This document shows positions 44,640 to 53,103 of a DNA stretch of 64,000 nt, piece after piece (position 1 is the first letter of the stretch; each line of letters opens with the position of its first letter). Source of the DNA: Sphingomonas sp. CROZ-RG-20F-R02-07 (lineage in GTDB: Bacteria > Pseudomonadota > Alphaproteobacteria > Sphingomonadales > Sphingomonadaceae). Both the position numbers and the translations under genes were made by a program. The DNA lies in the NCBI RefSeq assembly GCF_022662335.1, contig NZ_JAKNQJ010000001.1:730315-794314 (forward strand). The letters run 5' to 3'. Under the pieces are notes generated by a model, which worked only from the letters and a program-made list of their open reading frames with translations, did no database searches and was not told where the DNA came from.

Positions 44640-45557
44640 TTAAGGCGCCGTAAACGAACTCTGCAGCTGTTCGCCGAGCGCCTGGGCGCCGAGCACGATC
44701 GCTCCCAGCGGGCCGGCCCTTCCCCCGAGCGCGGGCGGAACGACATAGCTGTCCGCCAGCGCCACCTCGGGCAGGGTGATATAACCGCCCAGGCTGCGCG
44801 TCATCGCAGCACGCACGCTCGGGAACAGGTGGCTGGTGCCGACCATCACGCCGCCGCCCATCACCACCCGCCGCGGGATGCCCGTCAGCACCAGCGTGTG
44901 GAGCAACTGCCCGATCGCCTGCGCGACCGTCTCCCAGGCAGGATGCGCGGCGGGCAGGTCTTCGGCGGCGATGCCGGTGCGCGCGGCGATCGCCGGGCCC
45001 GACACCAGTCCTTCGAGGCAGGCGCCGTGGAAGGGGCAGACCCCGAGCCAGTCGTCGCCAGGCACGCGCACCGGGCGGATATGGCCGAGCTCGGAATGGG
45101 TGAGCCCGTCCACCGGCCGCCCACCCGCGATCATCCCCGCGCCGACGCCCGTGCCGATCGTCACATAGGCGATGTCGGCCAGCCCCTTCGCCGCACCCCA
45201 GCGCGCCTCGGCGAGCGCCGCGCCCACCACATCGGTGTGGAAGCCGACGGGCACGTTGTACCGGCTGCGGATGCGCCCGACGATGTCGGTGCCCGCCCAG
45301 CCGGGCTTGGGCGTCGAGGTGATGTGGCCGTAATCGCTCGCATGCCGGTCGATCGAGATCGGGCCGAAGCTCGCGATGCCGATCGCCACGAACCCGCTCC
45401 AGCGATCGAGCACCGCCTCCACCGCGGCGAGTGTCTCCTCGGGCCGGGTGGTGGGGATGCGCACCTCGTCCTCGATCGTGTCGGGGCCGCTGGCGAGGAT
45501 GCAGTTGATCTTGGTGCCGCCGAGTTCGATGCCGGCGACGAGTGGGGCCTCGCTCAT
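44640..45557 (-). CDS. ROK family sugar kinase (fructokinase-like)
   Basis: A 305-residue ATP-dependent sugar kinase of the ROK family. Motifs are GIELGGTKINCILA (phosphate 1), SFGPI, the ATP loop VTIGTGVGAGMI and the zinc motif HSELGHIRP ... CPFHGACLEGL. The latter part, together with GLVSGPAI, points to fructokinase (Mak/ScrK-type) activity more than glucokinase. The ATG overlaps the glmS stop (ATGA). Fructose-6-phosphate from this enzyme would be the substrate of GlmS, which fits the coupling. Confidence 0.88.
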   Translation of the reverse strand: MSEAPLVAGIELGGTKINCILASGPDTIEDEVRIPTTRPEETLAAVEAVLDRWSGFVAIGIASFGPISIDRHASDYGHITSTPKPGWAGTDIVGRIRSRYNVPVGFHTDVVGAALAEARWGAAKGLADIAYVTIGTGVGAGMIAGGRPVDGLTHSELGHIRPVRVPGDDWLGVCPFHGACLEGLVSGPAIAARTGIAAEDLPAAHPAWETVAQAIGQLLHTLVLTGIPRRVVMGGGVMVGTSHLFPSVRAAMTRSLGGYITLPEVALADSYVVPPALGGRAGPLGAIVLGAQALGEQLQSSFTAP

Positions 45558-47377
45558 TCGACCGTCACCGACTTGGCGAGGTTGCGCGGCTGGTCGACAT
45601 CGGTCCCCTTGGCCACCGCCACGTGATAGGCGAGCAACTGCACGGGCACCGCATAGACGATCGGCGCGATCAGCGGATGCACCTTCGGCATGGTGATCGT
45701 CGCCACACAGCCTTCGCCCGCCGCCTGAATGCCGTCATAATCCGAAATCAGGATCACCTTGCCGCCGCGTGCCTGCACCTCCTGCATGTTGCTCACCGTC
45801 TTCTCGAACAGCGGCCCGGAGGGCGCGATGACGATCACCGGCACATTCTCGTCGATCAGCGCGATCGGCCCGTGCTTCATCTCGCCCGCGGCATAGCCCT
45901 CGGCGTGGATGTAACTGATTTCCTTCAGTTTCAGCGCACCCTCCAGCGCCAGCGGATAATCGGTGCCGCGCCCGAGATACAGCACGTCGCGCGCCACCGC
46001 GACCACGCCGGACATCGCCTGGATCGCATCGTCATAGGCCAGCGCGCCGTTGATCGAGGCGGGCGCTTCGGCCAGATGCCGCACGAGCTGGCGTTCGTCG
46101 GCTTCGGACAGCCGCCCTTTGGCCTTCGCCAGATTGGCGGCAAGCGCGGCGAGCACCGCAAGCTGGCAGGTGAACGCCTTGGTGGACGCGACGCCGATTT
46201 CGGGCCCGGCATGCGTCGGGAGCAGCAGATCCGCCTCCCGCGCCATGCTGCTGGTCGGCACGTTGACGACCGCGGCGATCGTCTGGCCCTCCGACTTGGC
46301 GTGACGCAGCGCCGCGAGCGTATCGGCGGTCTCGCCCGACTGGCTGATGACGATCATCAACCCGCCCGGCTCCATCACCGGCGCGCGGTAGCGGAACTCG
46401 CTCGCGACATCGAGATCGACCGGCACGCGCGCGAACTGCTCGAACCAGTATTTGGCGACCATGCCCGCATAGAAGCTCGTCCCGCATGCGACGATCGTCA
46501 CGCGCTTGATTCCCGACAGGTCGAAGTCCGGGATCGGCAGCACCACCTTGCCCTCAAGCCGCTGGAGATAGGATCGCAGCGTCTGCGCGACGACGATCGG
46601 CTGCTCGTAGATCTCCTTCAGCATGTAATGCCGGTGGTTGCCCTTGGAGACGAGCTCCCCCGTCACGCCCGAGATCGTGATCGGCCGCTCGACGGGCGCG
46701 TTCGCCTGGTCATAGACCTGAACGCCGTCGCGCGTCAGCACCGCCCAGTCGCCCTCGTCCAGATAGGCGATCCGCTGCGTCAGCGGGGCGAGCGCCAGCG
46801 CATCGGATCCCAGATACATCTCGCCATCGCCGTGCCCGATCACCAGTGGCGATCCGAGCCGCGCGCCAATCAGCAGATCGGGATGCCGGCGGAACAGGAT
46901 CGCGAGCGCGAACGCGCCATGGAGGCGTGGCAGCACCTCGCGGACCGCGTCGACCGGCTCCATGCCCGCCTCCACCTTTTCGCTGACGAGATGCGCGACG
47001 ACTTCGGTGTCGGTCTCGCTGGTGAAGGTGCGGCCCCGCGCGATCAGTTCGTCGCGCAGCGCCTTGAAATTCTCGATGATGCCGTTGTGCACCACCGCGA
47101 CCTCGCCCGTCGCGTGCGGGTGGGCGTTGTTGGTGGTGGGGCCACCATGCGTCGCCCAGCGGGTGTGCGCGATGCCGGTCTTGCCCGGCAGCGGGTTGGC
47201 CGCGAGTTCCTTGGCCAGGTTGACGAGCTTGCCCGAGGCACGGCGGCGATCGATCGCGCCATCATGGTCGGTCGCGATCCCGGCGGAATCATAGCCGCGA
47301 TATTCGAGCCGCTTCAGCCCGTCGAGCAGCCGGTCGGCCACGTCCTCGGTGCTCAGGATACCTACGATTCCACACAT
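45554..47377 (-). CDS. glmS: Glutamine-fructose-6-phosphate aminotransferase GlmS
   Basis: Makes glucosamine-6-phosphate from fructose-6-phosphate and glutamine, the first step of UDP-GlcNAc synthesis for peptidoglycan and LPS. It is 607 residues with N-terminal Cys2 nucleophile (MCGIVGIL), HTRWATHGGP, the SIS domains (GTSFYAGMVAKYW, SQSGETADTLAALR) and a C-terminal DQPRNLAKSVTVE. It overlaps the ROK kinase gene. A PIN/RHH gene pair separates it from glmU, the later enzyme of the same pathway. Confidence 0.97.
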   Translation of the reverse strand: MCGIVGILSTEDVADRLLDGLKRLEYRGYDSAGIATDHDGAIDRRRASGKLVNLAKELAANPLPGKTGIAHTRWATHGGPTTNNAHPHATGEVAVVHNGIIENFKALRDELIARGRTFTSETDTEVVAHLVSEKVEAGMEPVDAVREVLPRLHGAFALAILFRRHPDLLIGARLGSPLVIGHGDGEMYLGSDALALAPLTQRIAYLDEGDWAVLTRDGVQVYDQANAPVERPITISGVTGELVSKGNHRHYMLKEIYEQPIVVAQTLRSYLQRLEGKVVLPIPDFDLSGIKRVTIVACGTSFYAGMVAKYWFEQFARVPVDLDVASEFRYRAPVMEPGGLMIVISQSGETADTLAALRHAKSEGQTIAAVVNVPTSSMAREADLLLPTHAGPEIGVASTKAFTCQLAVLAALAANLAKAKGRLSEADERQLVRHLAEAPASINGALAYDDAIQAMSGVVAVARDVLYLGRGTDYPLALEGALKLKEISYIHAEGYAAGEMKHGPIALIDENVPVIVIAPSGPLFEKTVSNMQEVQARGGKVILISDYDGIQAAGEGCVATITMPKVHPLIAPIVYAVPVQLLAYHVAVAKGTDVDQPRNLAKSVTVE

Positions 47378-47392
47378 GGGGCTGCTCTTGGA

Positions 47393-47758
47393 CTAGAGGG
47401 TATAGGGAATGCGGATTCCCGGCATGGTCGCCGGAAAATCCTTGGTGTTGCGGGTGACGAGTACGGACCCGTTTACCCGCGCGGTGGCGAGGATCAATGC
47501 GTCGAACAGTTTCATTCGGTGTTGATGACGGATGTCTGCCGCGGCTAGCGCGATCGGGCCGTCCACCTCGACCAGCTCGAACGAAGCGAGAAGGTCGCGG
47601 ACACGGTGCCGCGTCTCCGGCGCCTCTCCGGCGAGCACCTCGGTCCACACGATCCGGCTGATCCGGTGCCGCGGGAAACGCTCCAGTTCGTCGACCGCCT
47701 GCGGACGACCGATCAGCCAGTCGATCAGGATGCTGGTATCGAAGAACGGTTCCTCCAT
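47393..47758 (-). CDS. vapC: PIN-domain toxin (VapC-type)
   Basis: A 121-residue PIN-domain ribonuclease of a type II toxin-antitoxin pair. Conserved acidic residues are visible in FFDTSILIDW (Asp7), RIVWTEVLAGE, LFDALILATA and VTRNTKDFP. Such toxins cleave tRNA or rRNA. The ATG at 47758 directly follows the antitoxin gene after 4 bases, the normal order. It lies between glmU and glmS, all on the same strand. Confidence 0.88.
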   Translation of the reverse strand: MEEPFFDTSILIDWLIGRPQAVDELERFPRHRISRIVWTEVLAGEAPETRHRVRDLLASFELVEVDGPIALAAADIRHQHRMKLFDALILATARVNGSVLVTRNTKDFPATMPGIRIPYTL

Positions 47759-47762
47759 CGGG

Positions 47763-47993
47763 CTAGTCGACGGTCCGATCCTCGCGCACCGCGCGCTGAT
47801 AGTCCACGGTGTCGCCGATGTCGGTGCGCCCCTTCCAATAGCCCGCACCCCGGCGGATCCAGTCCTTGTTGGTCTCGGCACGAAAGGCCGCGACCGCTTC
47901 GCGCACCAGCGCGGCGCGCGACGTCTTCACCTCGCCGGCCCGCGCATCGAGCCAGCGGATATCGTCTTCGGGAAGATCGACCAGGGTTCTCAT
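47763..47993 (-). CDS. Ribbon-helix-helix antitoxin of the PIN toxin
   Basis: A 76-residue protein starting MRTLVDLPEDDIRWLDARAG, which has the strand-helix-helix pattern of CopG-type ribbon-helix-helix DNA-binding domains (KTSRAALVREAVAAFRAE). The C-terminal part (KDWIRRGAGYWKGRTDIGDT) would wrap the toxin. A start two codons upstream (ATG 47999) is equally possible. A perfect 8-bp inverted repeat just upstream is probably its own operator. Confidence 0.82.
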   Translation of the reverse strand: MRTLVDLPEDDIRWLDARAGEVKTSRAALVREAVAAFRAETNKDWIRRGAGYWKGRTDIGDTVDYQRAVREDRTVD

Positions 47994-48000
47994 GACCATA

Positions 48001-48021
48001 TGATATCGGGGCACGATATCA
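48001..48021. promoter_or_regulatory. Operator-like palindrome of the toxin-antitoxin pair
   Basis: TGATATCG, GGGCA and CGATATCA form a perfect 8-bp inverted repeat, 7 bases upstream of the antitoxin start codon at 47993 (immediately before the alternative start at 47999), and overlapping the glmU stop codon. It fits binding by the dimeric RHH antitoxin. Confidence 0.6.
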
Positions 48022-49374
48022 CTTGCCAGCCTTCTTCGCGGCCATGCGTTCGCGGAAGCGGCTGGCCCAGCCAGGCTTGGCCTCCTGCGGCGGCCGCACC
48101 AGCGCCAGCGCGTCGGCCTCGACATCGGCGGTGACGACCGATCCCGCGCCCACGATCGCGCCGGCGCCGATGGTGACCGGCGCCACCAGCGCGGAGTTCG
48201 AACCGACGAACGCGCCCGCGCCGATCACGGTGCGGTATTTGAAGAAGCCGTCATAGTTGCAGGTGATCGTTCCCGCGCCGATGTTCGCCGCCGGCCCCAC
48301 ATCGGCATCGCCGATATAGCTCAGGTGATTGACCTTGGCGCCGTCGCCCAGCACCGCCTTCTTCATCTCGACGAAATTGCCGACCTTGGATTTGGCACCC
48401 AGCACCGCGCCCGGACGAAGCCGCGCAAAGGGGCCGACCTCCGCGCCCGCGCCGACGGTCGCGCCCTCGATATGGCTGAACGCGTGGATCGTCGCGCCGT
48501 CCGCGACCGCCACGCCGGGGCCGAAAACGGTGTTCGGGCCGATCGTCACGTCGCGTCCCAGCACCGTGTCGTGCGCGAACCACACCGTATCCGGCGCCAC
48601 GAGCGTCGCGCCCTCGGCCATCGCGCGGCTTCGGCGCGCCGCCTGCCATTGCCCCTCGACCGCGGCCAGCTCCTCGCGACTGTTGACGCCGGCGACCTCG
48701 GCCGCGCCCGTCTCGATCACGGCGGAGGCGCGCCCGTCCGCCGCCGCCAGCATCACGATGTCGGGCAGATAATATTCGCCCGCGGCATTGTCGTTGCCGA
48801 CCCGCGCGAGCAGCGCGAACAGATCGTCGGCGCGCACCGCCATCAGCCCCGAATTGCACAGGGTCTCCGCGCGTTCGTCGGTGCTCGCGTCCTTATATTC
48901 GACCATTCGGTCGATCCGCCCGGCGGCGTCCGCGATCACGCGGCCATAGGCGCCGGGATCGGCGGGGCGGAACCCCAGCACGACGGTGCCGGGCGCGTCG
49001 CCCCCGTGAAGCCGTTCGATCATCCGCCGCATCGTGGCGCTGCTGACGAGCGGCACGTCGCCATAGAGGATCAGCACGTCGCCCGAAAAACCCGCCAGCG
49101 CGGCCTCGGCCTGCGCCACCGCATGGCCGGTGCCGAGCTGTTCGGCCTGGAGCGCGGTCGCGATACCGTGCGGTGCGACCGCGGCCTCCACCTGCTCGCG
49201 GCCGGCGCCGGTCACGACGACGGTGCGTTCGGGCGCGAGTTCGGCGATGCTGGCGATCAGGTGGAGCAGCATCGGCCGCCCCGCGATCGCATGCAGCACC
49301 TTGTGGCGATCGGACTTCATCCGCGTGCCCTTGCCGGCAGCGAGGACGATGGCGGCGAGCGGAGGCATGGTCAT
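48019..49374 (-). CDS. glmU: Bifunctional GlmU: GlcN-1-P acetyltransferase / UDP-GlcNAc pyrophosphorylase
   Basis: The last two steps to UDP-N-acetylglucosamine. It is about 451 residues. The N-terminal uridyltransferase has LAAGKGTRMKSDRHKVLH, the metal region YGDVPLVS and a conserved NSGLMAV. The C-terminal left-handed beta-helix acetyltransferase has GPFARLRPGAVLGAKSKVGN, NIGAGTITCNYDG and GSNSALVAPVTIG. Start ATG 49374 (MTMPPL) is used; 49392 and 49368 are alternatives. It is divergent from gph and upstream of the toxin-antitoxin genes and glmS on the same strand. Confidence 0.95.
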   Translation of the reverse strand: MTMPPLAAIVLAAGKGTRMKSDRHKVLHAIAGRPMLLHLIASIAELAPERTVVVTGAGREQVEAAVAPHGIATALQAEQLGTGHAVAQAEAALAGFSGDVLILYGDVPLVSSATMRRMIERLHGGDAPGTVVLGFRPADPGAYGRVIADAAGRIDRMVEYKDASTDERAETLCNSGLMAVRADDLFALLARVGNDNAAGEYYLPDIVMLAAADGRASAVIETGAAEVAGVNSREELAAVEGQWQAARRSRAMAEGATLVAPDTVWFAHDTVLGRDVTIGPNTVFGPGVAVADGATIHAFSHIEGATVGAGAEVGPFARLRPGAVLGAKSKVGNFVEMKKAVLGDGAKVNHLSYIGDADVGPAANIGAGTITCNYDGFFKYRTVIGAGAFVGSNSALVAPVTIGAGAIVGAGSVVTADVEADALALVRPPQEAKPGWASRFRERMAAKKAGK

Positions 49375-49436
49375 GGGAAACGCTGCTGCCATGATCCGCT
49401 TGCCAATTCCAGAGCGGGCGGGCACGCGGCGCGGCG

Positions 49437-50105
49437 ATGACGCGATTTCCCTTCGACCTGATCGGGTTCGACCTCGATGGCACCCTGCTCGACACCAGCG
49501 GCGACCTTGCCGCCGCGGTGAACCATGCGCTCGGCACGATCGGCCGCGCACCGCTCGCCGTCGCGGAGATCACGCCGATGATCGGCGGTGGCGCCCGCCA
49601 CATGCTGGCCCAGGGAATGGAGCGCACGGGCGGCTGCGACGAAGCGACGCTCGACACGCTGCACCAGCGCCTGCTCGCCTATTACGAGGCGCATATCTGC
49701 GTGCTGACCAAGCCCTATCCGCATTGCCTCGACGCGCTCGACACGCTGGCGGCCCGCGGCGTGCGGGTGGCGGTGATGACCAACAAGATCGAGCGGTTCG
49801 CGCGCACGATCCTCGGCGAACTGGGCCTGACCGAACGATTCGCCTGCATCGTCGGCGGCGACACGATGGGTGTCGGCAAACCCTCGCCCGTACCGATCCA
49901 GGCGATGATCGAACGCGCGGGCGGCGGGCGGACGGCGTTCGTCGGCGATTCGATCTACGACGTGAAGGGTGCGCACGCCGCCGGGCTGCCGGTGGTCGCG
50001 TGCAGCTTCGGCTTCATGACGCAGCCGGTGGAGACGCTCGGCGCGGATGCGGTGATCGACGGCTTCGACGAACTCGTGCCCGCGCTGGAACGGCTGGACG
50101 CATGA
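49437..50105 (+). CDS. gph: Phosphoglycolate phosphatase-like HAD hydrolase
   Basis: A 222-residue HAD-superfamily phosphatase. Motif I is FDLDGTLLDTSGD, with nucleophile and acid/base Asp, followed by the Gph-type cap, MTNKIERFA (motif II), GKPSPVPIQ (motif III) and FVGDSIYDVKGAHAAGLP (motif IV). Matches phosphoglycolate phosphatase; broader substrate use cannot be excluded. Its stop overlaps the next start (ATGA). Confidence 0.85.
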   Translation: MTRFPFDLIGFDLDGTLLDTSGDLAAAVNHALGTIGRAPLAVAEITPMIGGGARHMLAQGMERTGGCDEATLDTLHQRLLAYYEAHICVLTKPYPHCLDALDTLAARGVRVAVMTNKIERFARTILGELGLTERFACIVGGDTMGVGKPSPVPIQAMIERAGGGRTAFVGDSIYDVKGAHAAGLPVVACSFGFMTQPVETLGADAVIDGFDELVPALERLDA

Positions 50106-50455
50106 GCCGCATCCTGATCTTCTGGCGCGGCGCGCTGTTCCTGGCGATCATCGTCGCGCTCACCATGGCCTTCCTGCCGCATCCGCCGGCGCTGCCGATC
50201 GATCATTACGGCGACAAGTTCGAGCATGTGCTCGCCTTCTCGACGATCGCGCTGCTGGCGGCCTTCGCCTATCCGCGGACGCCGCTGCTGCGGCTCACCG
50301 AGCATCTGTCGTTCCTGGGCGCGCTGATCGAGGTGGGGCAGTCGATGCCGATCCTCGGCCGCGACTGCGACATCCGCGACTGGATCGCGGACACGGTGGC
50401 GGTCATCGTCGTGCTGCTGCTGGTAAAGGCGTTCCGCAAGGCGCGGGCGCGCTAG
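50102..50455 (+). CDS. VanZ-like small membrane protein
   Basis: A 117-residue membrane protein with about three or four helices: ILIFWRGALFLAIIVALTMA, FEHVLAFSTIALLAAFAYP and WIADTVAVIVVLLLVKAF. The motif HYGDKFEHVLAFSTIALL, with DKxxHxxAF, and EVGQSMPILGRDCDIRDWIAD match VanZ-like proteins. Function is unclear in most bacteria. It is coupled to gph by a 4-base overlap and ends convergently with the nucleotidyltransferase gene, sharing CTAG. Confidence 0.75.
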   Translation: MSRILIFWRGALFLAIIVALTMAFLPHPPALPIDHYGDKFEHVLAFSTIALLAAFAYPRTPLLRLTEHLSFLGALIEVGQSMPILGRDCDIRDWIADTVAVIVVLLLVKAFRKARAR

Positions 50456-51438
50456 CGCCGCCATTTCGTCCAGAGATGCCGGGCGAGCATGGCCGGCGGC
50501 ATCCGCAGCCAGTGCGAGCGGACATAGAAGGCGAGCCGCGTCACCCGCCGGATCGGGCGCCCCCAGCCATCGCGCGCGAGCAACCGGCGCCGGTACGGCC
50601 GGTCGCGCAGGCGAACTGCCGTTGCGCCATCGCCGTAGAGCGCGGCGGCCATCCGCACCGCACGCGCAGTCTCGCGCGCCAGTCCGTGGTGCGCCGCGCG
50701 TGCCGCCAGCGCTTCGGTGCCAAATTCCACGATCAGGCAGCGTATGTCCCACAGGTTGCGCAGGCCGCCCGCCAGATCACCGTCCGCGAACAGGTGCGCG
50801 GCGGCATGGACGATCATGTCGTCGGGTGCGAGCACGCGCAGGCCGTTCTCGAGCACCACGCTGCACGCGATCAGCCCGTCCGCATCGGGGCGGATGCGCG
50901 CGGTGAGCGGCAGGATCGTGTGGTGCACGTCGATCATCCGGTCGCGCTCGCGGTGGATGAGCGGCGGCAGTTCGTGCATCCAGCGGCGGTAATAGGCGTC
51001 GTCATAAGGGTCGGGCTTCACCCATTCCCAGCCCTGCGCGATCAGCGCCGCCTCCACCTCGGCGATCCGGCCCCGGGACACGAGGATGTCGAGATCGCCG
51101 ATCGAACGCCCCTGCCCGGCGATCAGACCGGCGGCGACATAGGCCGTGCCCTTCAGCAGCACGACCGGGCAGCCGAGCGCCGCCAAGGCGCGCCGCGCCA
51201 TCTCCGCTTCCCACAACGCGACGCGGCGGCCCTGATCGGCCGATGCCCGCGCGTCCGCCATCAGCCGCGCGACCGTGGGCGGCAACGGCAGGCCGTCGAG
51301 CCGCACCGCCAGCGTGCCGATCAGTTGTTCCGCGCGCGCCATGGCGATCAGTGCGGTCCAGCCGGCCGCATCCAGCGTGGCGGCGGCGGCCGCCGGATCG
51401 GCGAGCGCGCGGGCGAGCGGCAGCGCGCCGGCGGTCAC
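50452..51438 (-). CDS. Nucleotidyltransferase family protein of HPr-rel-A type cassette
   Basis: About 328 residues, with a nucleotidyltransferase core: CPVVLLKGTAYVAAGL, then GRSIGDLDILVSRGRI, where two acidic residues would bind metal, and the HELPPLIHRERDRMIDVHHT block of the family. The start at GTG 51438 is chosen because it makes a 4-base overlap (GTGA) with the kinase gene upstream; GTG 51450 would add four residues. It is the last gene of the cassette 52970-50452. Enzymes of this family occur beside HprK-related kinases in peptide-modifying clusters. Substrate unknown. Confidence 0.78.
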   Translation of the reverse strand: MTAGALPLARALADPAAAAATLDAAGWTALIAMARAEQLIGTLAVRLDGLPLPPTVARLMADARASADQGRRVALWEAEMARRALAALGCPVVLLKGTAYVAAGLIAGQGRSIGDLDILVSRGRIAEVEAALIAQGWEWVKPDPYDDAYYRRWMHELPPLIHRERDRMIDVHHTILPLTARIRPDADGLIACSVVLENGLRVLAPDDMIVHAAAHLFADGDLAGGLRNLWDIRCLIVEFGTEALAARAAHHGLARETARAVRMAAALYGDGATAVRLRDRPYRRRLLARDGWGRPIRRVTRLAFYVRSHWLRMPPAMLARHLWTKWRR

Positions 51439-52295
51439 AGCGCGTCCCACAGCGCCTCCGCCTGCGCCACGCCGCTCGCGCCGTCGGGATAGTCGATCGC
51501 CACCGCCGGCACGCTGCGGATCAGCCCGGTCAGCGCGGCGAACCCGCGTTCGGCCAGCGCGACATAGTTGGTGGACGCCTGGGTCAGCCGCACGAACGCC
51601 TCGGACGGCGGCACGCCGCGCCGCTCGGCGGGAAAGCCATAGCGCGGGAAGAGCAGCAGCGCCGGCCGGGCGGGCACATCCATCGCCGCGATCGCGCGCG
51701 CATCGGGCACCATGTGGCGGATATCGCCCTTGGGCGTGCCCCGCAGCAACGGGCCGAACCGCGCGCCGGGCCAGGCCGCCCGCGCCGCGGCGGCGCTTTC
51801 GTTCTTGAGGCTCACCAGCCGGGGAAAGGCATGCACCGCCCCGCTCGTCAGCGACAGCAGCGCGAACTCGTCACCCATGAAGCGCCAGCCCCGCGCCGCC
51901 AGCAGCGTGGCCAGCGTCGATTTGCCCGCGCCAGACACGCCCGTCATCAGAAGCGCCCGCCCGTCGCGCTCGACCGCGGAAGCATGGAGCAGCAGATGCC
52001 CCCGCCCGCCCAGCGCCAGTTGCAGGTTCATCGCCATTTCCGCCGCGAGCAACCCTTGCGCAAGCGGCAGCGGCGCCGCTTCGGGCAGCGTGTAGTCGCC
52101 GCCAATCGCCACCGATGGCCGGACGAACCGCCGCCACGGCCGCGTTGCCGACAGCCGCACGGTGAAATCCGGGATGCCGTCGTCCGGCGCGGGATAGTCG
52201 CGATAGAGGTCGGCGAGTGCCGCGATCGGCGAGCGCCAGTCGGCGCCGATGCGGAACCCCACCGGCCCGATCCGTACCGCGAAGCGGTGCCTCAT
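51435..52295 (-). CDS. HprK-related kinase A family protein
   Basis: A 286-residue protein related to the HPr kinase/phosphorylase fold: Walker A GVSGAGKST (119-127), a GDEFALLS strand at 141-148 and His104 in LLLHASAVER. It matches the HprK-related kinase A family, which occurs with a PqqD-like protein in the so-called HPr-rel-A system. True HPr and PTS genes are not seen here. Some relatives phosphorylate lasso peptides. It overlaps the PqqD-like gene (ATGA) and the nucleotidyltransferase gene (GTGA). Confidence 0.85.
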   Translation of the reverse strand: MRHRFAVRIGPVGFRIGADWRSPIAALADLYRDYPAPDDGIPDFTVRLSATRPWRRFVRPSVAIGGDYTLPEAAPLPLAQGLLAAEMAMNLQLALGGRGHLLLHASAVERDGRALLMTGVSGAGKSTLATLLAARGWRFMGDEFALLSLTSGAVHAFPRLVSLKNESAAAARAAWPGARFGPLLRGTPKGDIRHMVPDARAIAAMDVPARPALLLFPRYGFPAERRGVPPSEAFVRLTQASTNYVALAERGFAALTGLIRSVPAVAIDYPDGASGVAQAEALWDAL

Positions 52296-52558
52296 CGGGT
52301 CGCGACGAGCCCGGCGGCGACCAGCTCGTCGAGCCGCACCGCCAGCGCCTCCGCGCCACCCTCCACGTCGTAATCGTCCGCCAGCCGCGCGAGCAGCGCC
52401 GCGCGTGTCATCGGCGCCGGGGCGAGCGCCGCCAGTATCTCGGGCGCAGGCGCGGTCAGCAGATGCGTGATGCCCGACGGGCGATGGAACAAGGCCGTGA
52501 ATTCATCCAGCGGCACGGCGATCAGCGCACCCGCCGGCGGCGCACGGTAGAGCGCCAC
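52292..52558 (-). CDS. PqqD-like protein (HPr-rel-A system)
   Basis: An 88-residue protein with the PqqD/RiPP-recognition-element layout: strands at the N-terminus (MALYRAPPAGALIAVPLDEF), the centre GITHLLTAPAPEILAAL and a winged helix end (LLARLADDYDVEGGAEALAV). PqqD-type domains bind leader peptides. It starts with GTG one base after the stop of the Tat-type gene, and overlaps the kinase gene. No radical SAM enzyme, cyclase or evident short precursor peptide is nearby. Confidence 0.75.
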   Translation of the reverse strand: MALYRAPPAGALIAVPLDEFTALFHRPSGITHLLTAPAPEILAALAPAPMTRAALLARLADDYDVEGGAEALAVRLDELVAAGLVATR

Positions 52559-52559
52559 T

Positions 52560-52970
52560 TCAGGCGCGCGGCATCTGCAGCGATGCGAAACAGGTAAAAC
52601 CGCCCTGACCGCGCTGCAGCCGGCGGATATAGTTCACATAAGCGCGGCTCCGCTCGGAATCGACACCGGGCAGCGAGGATCCGTCGGCGAGCGCGCGTTT
52701 CACCTCCTCGCCCTTGAACGGCCGGCTGGAGGCGGGAAACGCGCCCTTCGTTCCCGAGGGCACGATCTTGCCCTCGGCGTCGATATAGCCGCCGGCATGG
52801 CCCGGATCGGGCACCGGGATCTCGCAATTGAGCACCGATCCCGTGCTCTGCGCGAGCGCCGGACGGATCGACACCACCGCGGACGCGCCCACCGCGCCGA
52901 GCACCAGCACGCGGCGGCGCGTGGGCACGCGCTCGGGGGCCGATGGCGGGGCGGGAAGATCGTCGTCCAT
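52560..52970 (-). CDS. Exported Tat-type hypothetical protein at the head of the kinase cassette
   Basis: A 136-residue protein. Residues 15-41 form a possible twin-arginine signal (PTRRRVLVLGAVGASAVVSI, cleavage near ALA-Q). The mature part starts STGSVLNCEIPVPDPGHAGG, with two cysteines (Cys49 and one near the C-terminus, FTCFASLQ), and is rich in Pro, Gly and Lys. Not recognised. Its stop lies one base before the PqqD-like start, so it is the first gene of the four-gene cassette and could be the substrate of the kinase or its partner. That is inference. Confidence 0.65.
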   Translation of the reverse strand: MDDDLPAPPSAPERVPTRRRVLVLGAVGASAVVSIRPALAQSTGSVLNCEIPVPDPGHAGGYIDAEGKIVPSGTKGAFPASSRPFKGEEVKRALADGSSLPGVDSERSRAYVNYIRRLQRGQGGFTCFASLQMPRA

Positions 52971-53103
52971 GCGCCCGGTTACTACACCGCCGTTGCGCAA
53001 TCGTGAAGCTGGCGTGACGCTCGGCCGCAAAAGTCATTGGTATCGTTACGGGATCATGACGCGGGTGGGTGACCGACGGCGTTCGGCTGGCTAGACTTCG
53101 CCG

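Noticed and set aside
47378..47392. glmS ribozyme
   Set aside because: The glmS leader is short, contains the vapC end and shows no ribozyme core; this element is known from Gram-positive bacteria.
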